Origin: Peribacillus frigoritolerans
GTDB lineage: Bacteria; Bacillota; Bacilli; Bacillales; DSM-1321
Length of the DNA: 64,000 nt
Assembly: GCA_030562215.1 (NCBI GenBank)
Contig: JAUPFL010000002.1
Coordinates: 434,001-498,000, forward strand
Direction of reading: 5' to 3'
The first letter of the stretch is position 1; the number at the start of each line of letters is the position of its first letter. The translations under genes and the position numbers were made by a program. The notes below the pieces were generated by a model that saw nothing but the letters and a program-made list of their open reading frames with translations, was not told where the DNA came from and did no database searches. Shown here piece by piece: positions 48,158 to 58,680 of the stretch.

Positions 48158-48277
48158 CAATATAATAATGGGTTGATTGCAAATTTTTTAAATTGAACAG
48201 AAGTGCCTTTTGCTTAGTAAACGTAAATGCAGTTCCGGCATTATAAAAAGATTCTCATTGGTTTTCCGGAGGTAGTT

Positions 48278-48991
48278 ATGCCGATTATAAGAAATATTGA
48301 ATTATTCTTTCCAGAGGATAGACAGGCAAATTTAATCTTTTATAGGGAAACAAGATGTATCGCTTCTTTATACAGTCGTTTGCTTCCAGAATTCAAAACG
48401 GATGAATATAAGGGAATACTGATTAATTGTGTATCAGGCTTGGACATAATAAACAAATTAGACGCTGGTTCGTTTATTATGTTTAATCATAAATCTGTTT
48501 TCGCTGAGATTATGAAAGAGTTTTTATCTTTGCCTACGGACCAAAGGAAAAAAGAATATACACTTGAAGTTATGCAAAAACCTTTAGAACAAGTAGCTAA
48601 GGAACTTAATCTTGATATTGGCCATTTTAAGGCCATCCATCAAAAAATAATAAACCTGGGCTTTGCGAACAAGTGGATTTATGCGAAGAAAAGCAGCCCT
48701 AACAGAAAATATTCTTGCAGTATTGTCTGTGAACAAGAAGTTTCTTATATAGATGTGTTTCTCGAAATCAAAAAGAGAAACGGTGAAGTTATAGGAAGAG
48801 AACGGATCATGAGAGAAACCGATACCGATGAACAGCATCTTTTCAGTAAATTAGGAAAAATAGGCTGGACACACAATCATAAAGTTTCATTTTCAGATCC
48901 AGATTATAAAACTAAATTTGTAGTCACCTTCTTAGAAAAGAAAGAATCCGAGAACTTATATTGGAAATATGAACAGCAAATATTCCAATAG
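48278..48991 (+). CDS. Hypothetical protein, unknown family
   Basis: 237 residues, intact, more AT-rich than its neighbours. MPIIRNIELFFPEDRQANLI, FYRETRCIASLYSRLLPEFK, then a middle region (EVMQKPLEQVAKELNLDIGH, FKAIHQKIINLGFANKWIYA) that could be helix-turn-helix, and a C-terminal KVSFSDPDYKTKFVVTFLEK. No signal peptide or spans. CGGAGG before ATG 48278. It occupies the place where B. subtilis has ytpR, so it may be a local insertion. I do not recognise it. Confidence 0.7.
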   Translation: MPIIRNIELFFPEDRQANLIFYRETRCIASLYSRLLPEFKTDEYKGILINCVSGLDIINKLDAGSFIMFNHKSVFAEIMKEFLSLPTDQRKKEYTLEVMQKPLEQVAKELNLDIGHFKAIHQKIINLGFANKWIYAKKSSPNRKYSCSIVCEQEVSYIDVFLEIKKRNGEVIGRERIMRETDTDEQHLFSKLGKIGWTHNHKVSFSDPDYKTKFVVTFLEKKESENLYWKYEQQIFQ

Positions 48992-49153
48992 AATCCTTTT
49001 TAGTAGTGCGGTAGTTTAGCAACTAAGTAACGACCTGTAAGCAGGGTCCTATACTATTACACTGTTTATCCACAATGATATTCAACGGGGCATGATGTAT
49101 AAATGCTATACAGGGGCCACGAAAGGCATACCCGACAAAGGGGGAGAATTATC

Positions 49154-50344
49154 GTGAACGTGAAAAGCAAATTAATGGATATGCTGGAAGCCCGAAAAGG
49201 GAAATGGTTCAAATCCGCCGTCACTTACACGAGAATCCGGAACTATCCTTCAAAGAAGAGAAAACGGCACAATATATCATTGATTTTTATAAAGGGAAAG
49301 ATGTGTCGATACAAACGAATATAGGAAATGGATTAGGGATCATCGTAACGATCGAAGGCGGAAAACCTGGGAAAACGATAGGTCTCCGTGCGGATTTCGA
49401 TGCATTGCCGATTACGGAAGAAGCGGAGGTCCCGTTCCGTTCAAAAATGAAGGTGTCATGCATGCCTGCGGACACGATGGGCATACCGCTTATTTATTAG
49501 TACTGGCAGACTGCATCAATGAGCTGAAAGATTCCCTATCAGGTACAATCAAAATAATCCATCAACATGCAGAAGAGACACCCCCAGGCGGAGCAAAAAG
49601 CATTATGGAATCAGGGGCTTTGGATGAACTGGATGCTGTTTTTGGAATCCACTTATTTCCGTCGCATCCAGCAGGGGTTGTCGGGTATCGCGGCGGCTAT
49701 TCGATGGCTGGACGGACCTATTTCAAACTGGCGATAAGGGGTGTAGGCGGACATGGTTCCTCCCCGCATATGGCTAATGATTCCATTGTGGCAGGGGCCC
49801 ATTTCGTGACAGCCGTACAAACCGTAATCAGCCGTCGCTTGAACCCATTTGATATGGGTGTAGTCACAATCGGGTCCTTCGATGGAAAAGGAAGCTTTAA
49901 TGTCATTAAAGATCGTATAGAAATCGAAGGGGATGTCCGTTATATGACAGCGGAAACCCAACAGCTGATCGATAAGGAAATCCACCGGATCGTCAAAGGG
50001 GTAGAAACGGAATTCGATGTTCAGTGCGAACTTACATATGTGCCCGATTACCCTCCGTTATATAATGACCCTGAACTGACTGGATTCGTGAAAAAAGCCT
50101 GGAAAGCATGAATGATAAAGATATTAAAAAGGTTGTGGAATTTCCGGTTTTCTCAGGTTCAGAAGATTTTTCGTATTATGCAGAAAAGATACCAGGCTGC
50201 TTCTTTTACATTGGCTGTAAACCGAAAGGGGTGGAGAAGGCATATTTCAATCACCATCCTAAATTCGACATTGATGAAGATGCCCTTTTGATCGCTTCCA
50301 AATCAGTGGCGCAGGTTGTTTGCAGTTTTTATGAATGGATATAG
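49154..50344 (+). CDS. M20-family amidohydrolase/N-acyl-amino acid deacylase (three frameshifts)
   Basis: Zinc hydrolase of the YxeP/HipO type, 397 residues after correction. Motifs: RRHLHENPELSFKEE, GLRADFDALPITEE, MHACGHDGHTAYLL, HQHAEETPPGGAKSIMESGA, and SGSEDFSYYAEKIPG near the end. Bases are missing near 49200 (G), 49449 (A) and 50100 (T). GTG start with AAAGGGGGAG upstream. Substrates are probably N-acyl amino acids or related amides. Confidence 0.87.
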
Positions 50345-50385
50345 TCCCTTTGGTCCCTGTTTGCAAAAAAAACGGAGAAACCCAC

Positions 50386-50420
50386 AAAACACCGTTCGGT
50401 ATTAACGAACGGTGTTTTAT
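50386..50420 (+). terminator. Terminator after the M20 gene
   Basis: Perfect 13-bp stem AAAACACCGTTCG / CGAACGGTGTTTT. The rest of the gap to 50769 is AT-rich with no gene; a promoter for sftA is expected there but not clear. Confidence 0.88.
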
Positions 50421-50769
50421 GGGTTGTGAAAGGTATTTGGATGCTGTCGGGGGTTTCATTGAAGGATGATGTAATGAATAGGCCAGTCTGCTTTCAAGTC
50501 AGCATGAAAACTTAATCTCTTTGTAAACGCGATTTAACAGCTGTGTTTTATTTAAATAGTAGACTAGGGGCTAATGTTATTTCGCGATGATAGGTTTAAA
50601 CTCATTTCAGAAGGGGTTTAATAGGGTAGGAGTTCTGCGAAATACGTTTAGTTGGTAAGAATGCGATAAAAAAAGATACTAATCCCAATTTAGCTTAAAT
50701 TTTCTCGATATTTTTAAAATAACTGGTAGAATTAGTTACATAACTACAGATGTAGAAAGAGTGATAGTT

Positions 50770-53589
50770 TTGAAATGGCTAAATAAGATGAAAAAATGGT
50801 TCCAAGCAGAGGAAATTATTGAAATCGAAGAAATTATTATAGATGAACCGCTTGATGAAGAGACATTAAGGAAAATGGATTTTTCGAAGCTTTCGAAGTC
50901 AAAGAAAGAAGAAATAAAGGTTTATAATCAAAATGTGGAAAAAATGTCACAGACGCCAGACCCGGATACGAAAATCCTGTTTCAATATCCAAAAGGCCAG
51001 TTCAAGTTTCCGCTCATTCCAGACCGGGAGCAGAATAAAAGAAAGCCTAGGGAAAGAAACAGGGAGGACAACGAACCTAAACAGGGGAAGAATGTGCCCA
51101 AAGAAACACCGAGAAGGCCTGTAAGGGATCCTGAACCAAAACGGAGAAGCTTCGACAGGGAGGAAACTTCAAAAATAGTCCCGTCAAATACTCCATTCCG
51201 CCCAACGGAAATCCCTTCACCCATTTACGGGTTCCGTCGTCCGGAAAAAAATAGTCCCTTCTGAAGAAATTGTCGAATATGAATTGGAAAGCAAAATGCC
51301 CATCCTAAAAAAAGAAGAACCCGATATCGAGATTCCGGTATCGATCCCTGAAATCTCAAAAGGTGCGTCACATGAGGCAATGACGGTAGAACCCGCCATT
51401 CTTATACCGGAACAAGCGGAAGAAAAAAAGGAAGATTCGGAGATACCCGCTTTCTTTCGAAGAAATCCCATTGAGTCACTGCCAGAAGAAGCAGTAAGCG
51501 AGCCTAACATTATTGAGCCTGAGGTAGAAAAAGAGGCTATTGAACAGGACCAAGTCGATTTTGGACGCGAAGTCGCTGTATCCATCATGGAACAGGCGGA
51601 CTACACTCCGCCTGAAGCGATATCGGTTCCCGGGGAGGTTGCTGTACAATCAAATCAACCATCCGTAAGTCAAGAAACAATGCCTGAAAGTGACCCATCT
51701 GAAGCAATACCTGAAGTGCAGCCTAAACGTCCGAAAAAACATATCCCATTTAATGTGATGATGCTTAAGCAAGATCGGGAAAAAATGGCTTCATGAATAG
51801 AATGATGCCGGAAAAAAAGCCTTGATTCGGAAAGGGCAGTAGTTTCACCTGACAAACGGCCTATGGATGACGCTGCCCAAACGGAGGCAGGACAAGCGGA
51901 ACCATCCGCCATTCCCGAACGGAAACCGGAGGAAAGCAGAGTTATGCCGAAAGAGGGGACTCGGACATTACACCTGCCTTTATGGACACCGAAACCGCCG
52001 CCGTGCCTGAAAATACAGTTGAATCCAATATTGGTTCCGACCCTAAGCGGCTTCTTGAACAGGAATCCCCCATTTCTGGAGATGGGTATCAAGAAGCAGT
52101 TTATACAGAGACAGCGGAAAGTGGCCAAGGCGATGCCCCGGAAGTTTTTGGCTCCGTGGAAGCGGATGATAATCCATACTATGTGTTTCCGAATATCGAA
52201 TTGCTGACACCTCCCACTTATGCTGTGCATGATGATGAGTGGCTCGAGGAACAGACATTATTACTTGATCAGACATTGAAAAATTTCAATGTCCGTGCAA
52301 AGGTCGTCAATGTCACTCAAGGACCGGCAGTAACTCGTTTCGAGGTGCATCCGGAGCCGGGAGTGAAGGTGAATAAAGTGACGAACCTGATGGATGACAT
52401 CAAATTAAGCCTTGCTGCTCAGGATATGAGGATGGAAGCGCCCATTCCGGGTAAACATACAATCGGCATCGAGATTCCGAACAGGAAAAGCAAACCGGTA
52501 TTTTTGCGTGAGGTTTTGGAAAGTACTGAGTTTCAAGAGCATGAATCACCGCTTGCCGTGGCTTTAGGACTCGATATATCCGGTCAGCCGATTATCACGG
52601 ATTTGAGAAAGATGCCGCATGGATTGATAGCCGGGCAAACTGGATCGGGGAAAAGTGTCTGTATCAACACCATGCTGGTCAGCTTGCTGTATAAAGCGAC
52701 GCCGCAGGAGTTGAAGTTACTATTGATCGATCCGAAAATGGTCGAGCTCGCCCCATATAACCGGATCCCGCATTTGGTCAGTCCAGTCATAACCGATGTA
52801 AAAGCCGCTACGGCTGCGTTGAAATGGGCTGTAGAGGAGATGGAACGACGTTATGAATTGTTTGTACATGCGGGTGTACGTGATATCACCCGCTTTAATG
52901 AACAAGCGGAAAAAGCCGGTCAATATTCAAGCAAGCTGCCTTATATCCTGGTGATCATCGATGAGCTTGCGGATCTAATGATGATGTCCCCGGCTGATGT
53001 AGAGGAAGCGATTTGCCGGATTGCTCAAAAGGCCCGTGCCTGCGGCATCCATTTGATTGTAGCCACTCAAAGACCTTCAGTCGATGTCATAACTGGATTG
53101 ATCAAGGCAAATATCCCGACAAGGATCGCTTTTTCGGTTTCTTCACAAGTCGACTCCCGTACAATCATCGATAGCGGCGGTGCAGAAAAACTATTGGGAA
53201 GAGGGGATATGTTATTCGCTGAAAACGGCTCTTCAAAAACGGTGCGCCTGCAAGGGACTTTCGTGAGTGATGAAGAAATCGATCAAGTGGTCAACCATGT
53301 TAAACTGGAGCAGCAGCCGAAATACCTGTTTGAACAGGAAGACTTGCTGAACAGGGCCCAGGTCACGGAAGAAGCGGATGAACTGTTTTTCGAGGCTTGT
53401 GAATTTGTCGTGAGCCAGCAGGCCGCATCTGCATCGAGCGTCCAAAGGCGCTTCCGTGTCGGATATAACCGTGCAGCGCGTCTAATAGAAATGATGGAGC
53501 AACATGGAGTCGTTTCCGAATCCAGGGGCTCAAGGCCAAGGGATGTATTGATTACGGAAGAAGAACTGGAATTTTTACATGTTAATTAA
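50770..53589 (+). CDS. sftA: DNA translocase SftA, FtsK/SpoIIIE family (several frame changes in the linker)
   Basis: About 940 codons. The soluble N-terminal region (MKWLNKMKKWFQAEEI) leads into a long acidic, Pro/Glu-rich linker, then the motor: alpha domain near LTPPTYAVHDDEWLEEQTLL, Walker A GQTGSGKSVCINTM, Walker B LLLIDPKMVELAPYN, and the gamma winged helix RRFRVGYNRAARLIEMMEQH. No membrane spans, as expected for SftA rather than SpoIIIE. Frame changes at about 51251, 51795, 51826 (A runs) and 51957 fall in the linker. It helps clear DNA from the division septum. Start TTG 50770 is a choice; GTG 50761 is possible. Confidence 0.88.
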
Positions 53590-53873
53590 GAGAACCTAAT
53601 AAAAGGAAATTGTATATAATGTGAAAGGGTGAAAACCCTTTTTTATAACCTTAATTGAGGGAAAAACCAATGATTTGATAAATTGGCATCTGCCTGACAT
53701 GGATGAATGAATAAAAAAGTGATATAATAGATTTTTGTTGATGAATGATTGAAAATAAAAGCTTGAAAACCTATGAAGAAATTGCGTTACTAACAAGTCT
53801 CGTAATGGAAAAACAAATAAAAGATGACGTCATATACTGTCATACAGGTAGACGATTGGTGGAGGTTCGCTTT

Positions 53874-55175
53874 ATGACTGCTTACCATTTTGTGGGAATT
53901 AAAGGGTCGGGTATGAGTGCTCTTGCACAAATACTGCATGATATGAATATTGAAGTGCAGGGTTCCGATTACGAAAAAGAATTTTTACACAATTGGCATT
54001 AGAAAAAGCCGGGATTAAAATCCTTCCTTTCAACGAGGAAAATATTCAACCTGGAATGACCATCATTGCAGGAAATGCGTTTCGGATAGTCATCCGGAAA
54101 TCGTAAAGGCAAAAGAACTTGATTTGCCGATTATCCGTTATCACCGTTTCCTAGGTGATTTCATGAAAAACTTCATTAGCGTGGCGGTTACGGGAGCCCA
54201 TGGTAAAACATCGACGACCGGCTTACTTGCCCATGTAATGGGGGCGCTAAACCGACATCCTTCTTGATTGGGGATGGAACGGGTAAAGGGATCGTGAATT
54301 CTGATTACTTCGTATTCGAAGCATGTGAATATCGCCGTCATTTCCTTTCCTATTATCCGGATTATGCAATCATGACGAATATCGATTTTGATCATCCTGA
54401 TTATTACGCCAATGTCGAAGACGTGTTCGAGGCTTTCCAAACGATGGCCCTCCAGGTCAACAAAGGCATCATAGCGTGCGGGGATGATGAGCATTTACCA
54501 CATATTCAGGCGAAAGTACCGGTTATTTTTTACGGATTTGCAGAAGGAAATGATTTTCAAGCGAAAAATGTTTCCGTCACTCCGGATGGCACGACTTTTG
54601 ATGTGCATGTAAGGAACAATTACTATGATACATTCACAATTCCTACTTTTGGAAAGCATAATGTGTTGAATGCACTTGGTGTCATTGCACTTTGTAAATA
54701 TGAAAACTTGGATACGGAAGCTGTGAAAGCCCAATTGCGGACTTTTGGCGGAGTTAAACGCCGGTTCTCCGAAAAGGAAATCGGAAGTCAGATCATCATT
54801 GATGATTATGCACACCATCCGACCGAGATCTCTGCAACTGTTGACTCGGCTCGTCAGAAATATCCAGAGCGTGAAGTTGTTGCGGTATTCCAGCCGCATA
54901 CATTCTCGAGAACGCAGGCATTCCTGGACGAATTCGCCGACAGCTTGAATTTGGCCGACAAAGTATACTTATGTGAAATTTTTGGATCTGCTCGTGAACA
55001 TCAAGGAAAGTTATCGATTGAAGACCTTCAAGATAGGATTCCAGGTGCCGAGCTGATTACGGAGAACACAACATCAATATTGCAAAACCATGATAACAGT
55101 GTCGTGTTATTCATGGGTGCGGGGGACATTCAAAAGTTCCAAGCAGCCTACGAGCATACACTGCAGGTAAAATAA
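53874..55175 (+). CDS. murC: UDP-N-acetylmuramate--L-alanine ligase (three frameshifts)
   Basis: Adds L-alanine to UDP-MurNAc, the first amino acid step of peptidoglycan. [20 protein letters not shown] at the start, ATP loop [17 protein letters not shown] and [14 protein letters not shown] at the C-domain. One T is missing near 53985, one near 54081 and one G near 54243; with these, length is about 434 residues. As murC is essential, these must be sequence errors. RBS GGTGGAGG; the open frame further upstream (53745) is not needed. Confidence 0.92.
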
Positions 55176-55176
55176 A

Positions 55177-55217
55177 AAAACGACCGATCCGTTAGTAGCG
55201 GGTTGGTCGTTTTTTTA
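55177..55217. terminator. Terminator between murC and converging ampS
   Basis: AAAACGACCGATCCG / CGGGTTGGTCGTTTT, stem with a few mismatches, flanked by A and T runs. Confidence 0.82.
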
Positions 55218-55229
55218 TTGGTTTTTATG

Positions 55230-56342
55230 TTATTTTAAATTTTCTGGATTTAAATTTTCCAGTTCCGGTAAAACGAAGCGTCCGTCCTTGCGTATCAAGA
55301 CGTCATCAAAATGGATTTCCCCGCCGCCGTATTCAGGCCGCTGGATATTGACCAGGTCCCAGTGAATGTCTGAATGGTTTCCGTTATAGGCATCATCATA
55401 GCATTGTCCGGGAGTGAAATGAAAACTTCCATCAATTTTTTCATCAAAGAGGATATCTTGCATCGGGTGTAGAATATAAGGATTTACACCAATTGCAAAT
55501 TCACCGACATATCGTGCGCCTTCATCAGTATCAAAAATTTTGTTGATGCGTTCCGTATCATTCGCAACCGCTTCAACGATTTTTCCATCCTTGAATGTTA
55601 ACTTCACGTTTTCAAAAGTAAAACCCTGATAAGGGGAAGAAGTATTATACGAAATCACTCCATTGATGGAATCTTTAACTGGAGCCGTATATACTTCACC
55701 GTCAGGAATGTTCAGCTCACCCGCACATTTGATGGCTTTAATGTCTTTGATGGAGAAGGTTAGGTCCGTACCGGGCCCAGTTAAGCGGACCTTATCCGTT
55801 TTATCCATCAATTCAACAAGGTTGTCCATTGCTGCGCTCATTTTGCCATAGTCGAGGTTACAGACTTCGAAATAAAAGTCTTCGAATGCTTCTGTGCTCA
55901 TTTTGGCTAATTGGGCCATGGAATTTGTCGGGTAGCGAAGTACGACCCATTTTGTTTTTGGCACGCGGATATTTCTATGTACTTTACCGATTGTCTGTCC
56001 ATGAATCGCCATCTTCTCTGAAGGGACATCGGATTGTTCATTGATATTATCCCCGGCACGAAGCCCGATATAAGCATCCATCTGGTTCATTACGTTTGCT
56101 TCAAACTCACCCATCATCTTGTACTGTTCTTCTTTGGCACCCATCAGCAAGGCACGATCCACTTGGTGATCCTTTAACAGGACGAATGGGTAACCACCTG
56201 CTGCATAGGCTTCATTCACAAGTGCGTTAACAAGTTCACGCTGCAATCCAAAGTTTTCGATCAAGATTCTTTCACCTTTTTGAAGCTTCACGGAATAATT
56301 GATTAAGTTTTTGGCCAATGTACCAATTCTGGGATCTTTCAT
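55230..56342 (-). CDS. ampS: Aminopeptidase AmpS, M29 family
   Basis: Metal-dependent cytoplasmic aminopeptidase, 370 residues, intact. M29 features: LIENFGLQRELVNALVNEAY, the metal site in EVYTAPVKDSINGVISYNTS and GEFAIGVNPYILHPM, then HFTPGQCYDDAYNGNHSDIH. Start 56342 with GGAGG eight bases before ATG, skipping the longer MEVFF. Divergent from ytxG. Confidence 0.92.
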   Translation of the reverse strand: MKDPRIGTLAKNLINYSVKLQKGERILIENFGLQRELVNALVNEAYAAGGYPFVLLKDHQVDRALLMGAKEEQYKMMGEFEANVMNQMDAYIGLRAGDNINEQSDVPSEKMAIHGQTIGKVHRNIRVPKTKWVVLRYPTNSMAQLAKMSTEAFEDFYFEVCNLDYGKMSAAMDNLVELMDKTDKVRLTGPGTDLTFSIKDIKAIKCAGELNIPDGEVYTAPVKDSINGVISYNTSSPYQGFTFENVKLTFKDGKIVEAVANDTERINKIFDTDEGARYVGEFAIGVNPYILHPMQDILFDEKIDGSFHFTPGQCYDDAYNGNHSDIHWDLVNIQRPEYGGGEIHFDDVLIRKDGRFVLPELENLNPENLK

Positions 56343-56571
56343 AAAAAATACCTCCATTGTTTAAATTCGACTTATCTTTTCTATCATACCCGATTTCCTG
56401 CCATAAGTGTCACCTATGAATTTCGCGGAGGAAATGGATGCAGACAACAATATTTCCAGATTAGGGTTTGATAGGGTATATTGAAAAAATAAATACGTTT
56501 ATAATAATAGGGAAGGGGTAATTAATATCTAACAGCTATTAAATAAGTCGATTTTTTTCGGAGGTGTTCCA

Positions 56572-57087
56572 ATGGAGATTATTTTATACGTAAGTGCTGC
56601 TGTTGCAGCGATAGCTTTTTTGGTACTAGTTATTTTTCTAACAAAGGTACTGACATCACTTCAAACTACCCTGGACAGTGTGGCCCGGACGCTGACAGGA
56701 CTAGAGAGCCAAATGCAGGGCATAACGCTCGAAACTACTCAGTTATTACATAAAACGAATACGTTGGCTGAAGATTTGCAGCAAAAGTCAGAAAACCTGA
56801 ACACGGTGGTGGATGCGGTGAAGGATGTAGGTACATCCATCTCTAGCTTTAATTCTTCCATCCAAAAGGTTTCCCATAAAGTGCAGGCTGAGATTGATAA
56901 TAATCAAGAAAGAATCTCACAAATTGTACAATGGAGCAATGTAGCCATGGAGATCAGGGACAAATGGAAGGCCAGAAGCAAACAGGCAGCCCCGACCCCA
57001 ACTGAAAGGGCAGAGTTAGAAAGGGAAGCGCTGGAAACAGATAACTTACCTAAAAAAGGTTTTTACGTTCCAGATCATAAAATCTAG
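56572..57087 (+). CDS. ytxG: YtxG, DUF948 family membrane protein
   Basis: 171 residues, intact: one N-terminal span (IILYVSAAVAAIAFLVLVIF), then a coiled-coil rich domain (LQTTLDSVARTLTGLESQMQ ... LHKTNTLAEDLQQKSENLNT). First gene of the general-stress ytxGHJ group, which in B. subtilis is under SigB and SigH; I could not find a convincing SigB site here. RBS CGGAGGTG. Confidence 0.88.
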   Translation: MEIILYVSAAVAAIAFLVLVIFLTKVLTSLQTTLDSVARTLTGLESQMQGITLETTQLLHKTNTLAEDLQQKSENLNTVVDAVKDVGTSISSFNSSIQKVSHKVQAEIDNNQERISQIVQWSNVAMEIRDKWKARSKQAAPTPTERAELEREALETDNLPKKGFYVPDHKI

Positions 57088-57127
57088 TTAAATAAAAATG
57101 AACTGAAAATTGAAAGGGGAATGTATT

Positions 57128-57700
57128 ATGACTCAAAAAGAATTTCCGACAAAGGACTATCAGAAATCATATGAGGACGAACGCGACTCGATCAATTCTA
57201 AGGACTTTATGATTGGCGCCTTGATCGGCGGGATGATCGGAGCGGCTACAGCTTTGTTCATGGCTCCGAAAACAGGCAAGGAATTAAGGAATGACTTCAA
57301 TGAACAAGCTAGAAACATTTCAGAGAAAACAGAAAGATTAAGACAAACGGCGATGGAAAAAGGTACAGTCCTTGCTGATACGGCAAAAGAAAAAACAAGC
57401 TCAGTCACGGAAATCGTTTCCAATAAATCTTCAAATATCGTCAATAAAGTGAAGAGCCTGAAAACGGGAAAAGAGAACGGCGACGCTGCTGATGATACAA
57501 CGAATTCAAGCAATAAGGATATTGATGTAACCGGAACTACCGATGCTCCTATCGTATCAGTCGAAACGAACTTTGCTAATGGAAATGACCCGGAAAATAA
57601 TCCTGCAGATCCTACAAGCGGAAACAAGAATGCGGCAAAATTAAAACTTGATGAAGCGAAAAAGGCATTTGATGAAACAGAGAGTAAACTAAAAAATTAA
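57128..57700 (+). CDS. ytxH: YtxH, general stress protein
   Basis: 190 residues, intact. The YtxH hydrophobic/glycine segment FMIGALIGGMIGAATALFMA is followed by PKTGKELRNDFNEQARNISE and a low-complexity acidic tail (NSSNKDIDVTGTTDAPIVSV). LEA-like, probably membrane-associated stress protein. RBS AAAGGGGAA; 40 bp after ytxG. Confidence 0.88.
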   Translation: MTQKEFPTKDYQKSYEDERDSINSKDFMIGALIGGMIGAATALFMAPKTGKELRNDFNEQARNISEKTERLRQTAMEKGTVLADTAKEKTSSVTEIVSNKSSNIVNKVKSLKTGKENGDAADDTTNSSNKDIDVTGTTDAPIVSVETNFANGNDPENNPADPTSGNKNAAKLKLDEAKKAFDETESKLKN

Positions 57701-57751
57701 ACTCCTTAGATTCCTTTAATGGGAATGAAGAGGCATTAAGGGACGAAGAAT

Positions 57752-57788
57752 AAGGCGGTGAAGTGCTTCGATGGCTTCATCGCCTTTT
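57752..57788 (+). terminator. Terminator-like hairpin between ytxH and ytxJ
   Basis: AAGGCGGTGAAG / CTTCATCGCCTT with a loop of eleven and five T. It could limit read-through into ytxJ. Confidence 0.6.
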
Positions 57789-57828
57789 TGATGGTAAAAT
57801 TTATATAACAAGGAAAGGAGACTGCTTT

Positions 57829-58155
57829 ATGGTCATGAGCAAAATCGAAACAGAAGAACAATTCAATGAGCTTTTAAAAGAGGATACATTCCTGCTTTTC
57901 AAGCATAGCGTAACATGCCCTGTAAGTGCTGAAGCATTTGAACAATATGAGAGGTACATCTTAGGGAACGAACAACTTAAAACGGCCTATTTAGCCGTCC
58001 AGGAAGCTCGTCCACTATCCAATTATGTGGCAGAAACATTTGATGTCAAACATCAATCACCTCAGGCCATCCTTTTTAAAAGTGGAAAACCTGTCTGGAA
58101 TGAATCTCATTGGCGGATTACATATGATTCATTGAGCAAGGCCATTACAGAATGA
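57829..58155 (+). CDS. ytxJ: YtxJ, monothiol bacilliredoxin-type protein
   Basis: 108 residues, intact thioredoxin fold with a single cysteine in FKHSVTCPVSAEAFEQYERY (TCPVS motif). It is the monothiol bacilliredoxin (BrxC type) that removes bacillithiol from proteins. RBS AAAGGAG. Last of the ytxGHJ group. Confidence 0.9.
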   Translation: MVMSKIETEEQFNELLKEDTFLLFKHSVTCPVSAEAFEQYERYILGNEQLKTAYLAVQEARPLSNYVAETFDVKHQSPQAILFKSGKPVWNESHWRITYDSLSKAITE

Positions 58156-58162
58156 ATTTGAA

Positions 58163-58200
58163 GGCCGGATCCCTTTTGTAGGGGGTCCGGCCTCTTATTA
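58163..58200 (+). terminator. Terminator after ytxJ
   Basis: GGCCGGATCCC / GGGGTCCGGCC stem and TCTTATTATT. Confidence 0.82.
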
Positions 58201-58227
58201 TTCCAATGATTGGTGGGCCTAAGGATT

Positions 58228-58464
58228 TTAATCCTGGGGAAACCTTTCTAGGAGGCCCTTCCTGTTCATTTGGCTACACAAAGACTCTTTAAACATTTCT
58301 CGATGGCTCAGACAAGTGACAGAAGATTTAAACATTTTCCCATGATCTTGAGGGAAATTATCAATTAAATGATAGCTTTCCTGTTCTATTTCCAATATAA
58401 TTCCTACAACGGATCGTGTTTCAATATTCAGTTTCTTGCATGAGTGGCACCTAGTTTTATGCAT
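58228..58464 (-). CDS. Possible small cysteine-containing protein, uncertain
   Basis: 78 codons (MHKTRCHSCKKLNIETRSVV; SVTCLSHREMFKESLCSQMN). CxxC at residues 6-9 and further C-H residues could bind zinc, but no RBS is visible before the ATG. Listed because the sequence looks protein-like; may be spurious. Confidence 0.3.
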   Translation of the reverse strand: MHKTRCHSCKKLNIETRSVVGIILEIEQESYHLIDNFPQDHGKMFKSSVTCLSHREMFKESLCSQMNRKGLLERFPQD

Positions 58465-58511
58465 TTATAACTTTAATGCTTAAAAGCGTTTAATTATTAA
58501 AGAAAAATATA

Positions 58512-58540
58512 GTGACATTTTTGGACACTTCATTTATAAT
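58512..58540 (+). promoter_or_regulatory. Candidate SigA promoter of aroA
   Basis: GTGACA (58512-58517), 17-bp spacer, perfect TATAAT (58535-58540). This gives a leader of about 135 bases before aroA. Confidence 0.65.
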
Positions 58541-58680
58541 TGATTTTATCATACATGAAATATTCTAAATTTTTCATTGATAAAACAATCGGGGTGGATG
58601 TTCGAGGATCCAGATGGGATTTTTTAGTATAAGTCCGCTGAACCGATTTCTATTTTAAAAAACGAAGGGATGGATTTGTA

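Noticed and set aside
56400..56571. SigB or SigH promoter before ytxG
   Set aside because: GTTT and GGGTAT/GGGAAG blocks are present but their spacing is too short; a SigH-like AGGAAAT lacks a proper GAAT.
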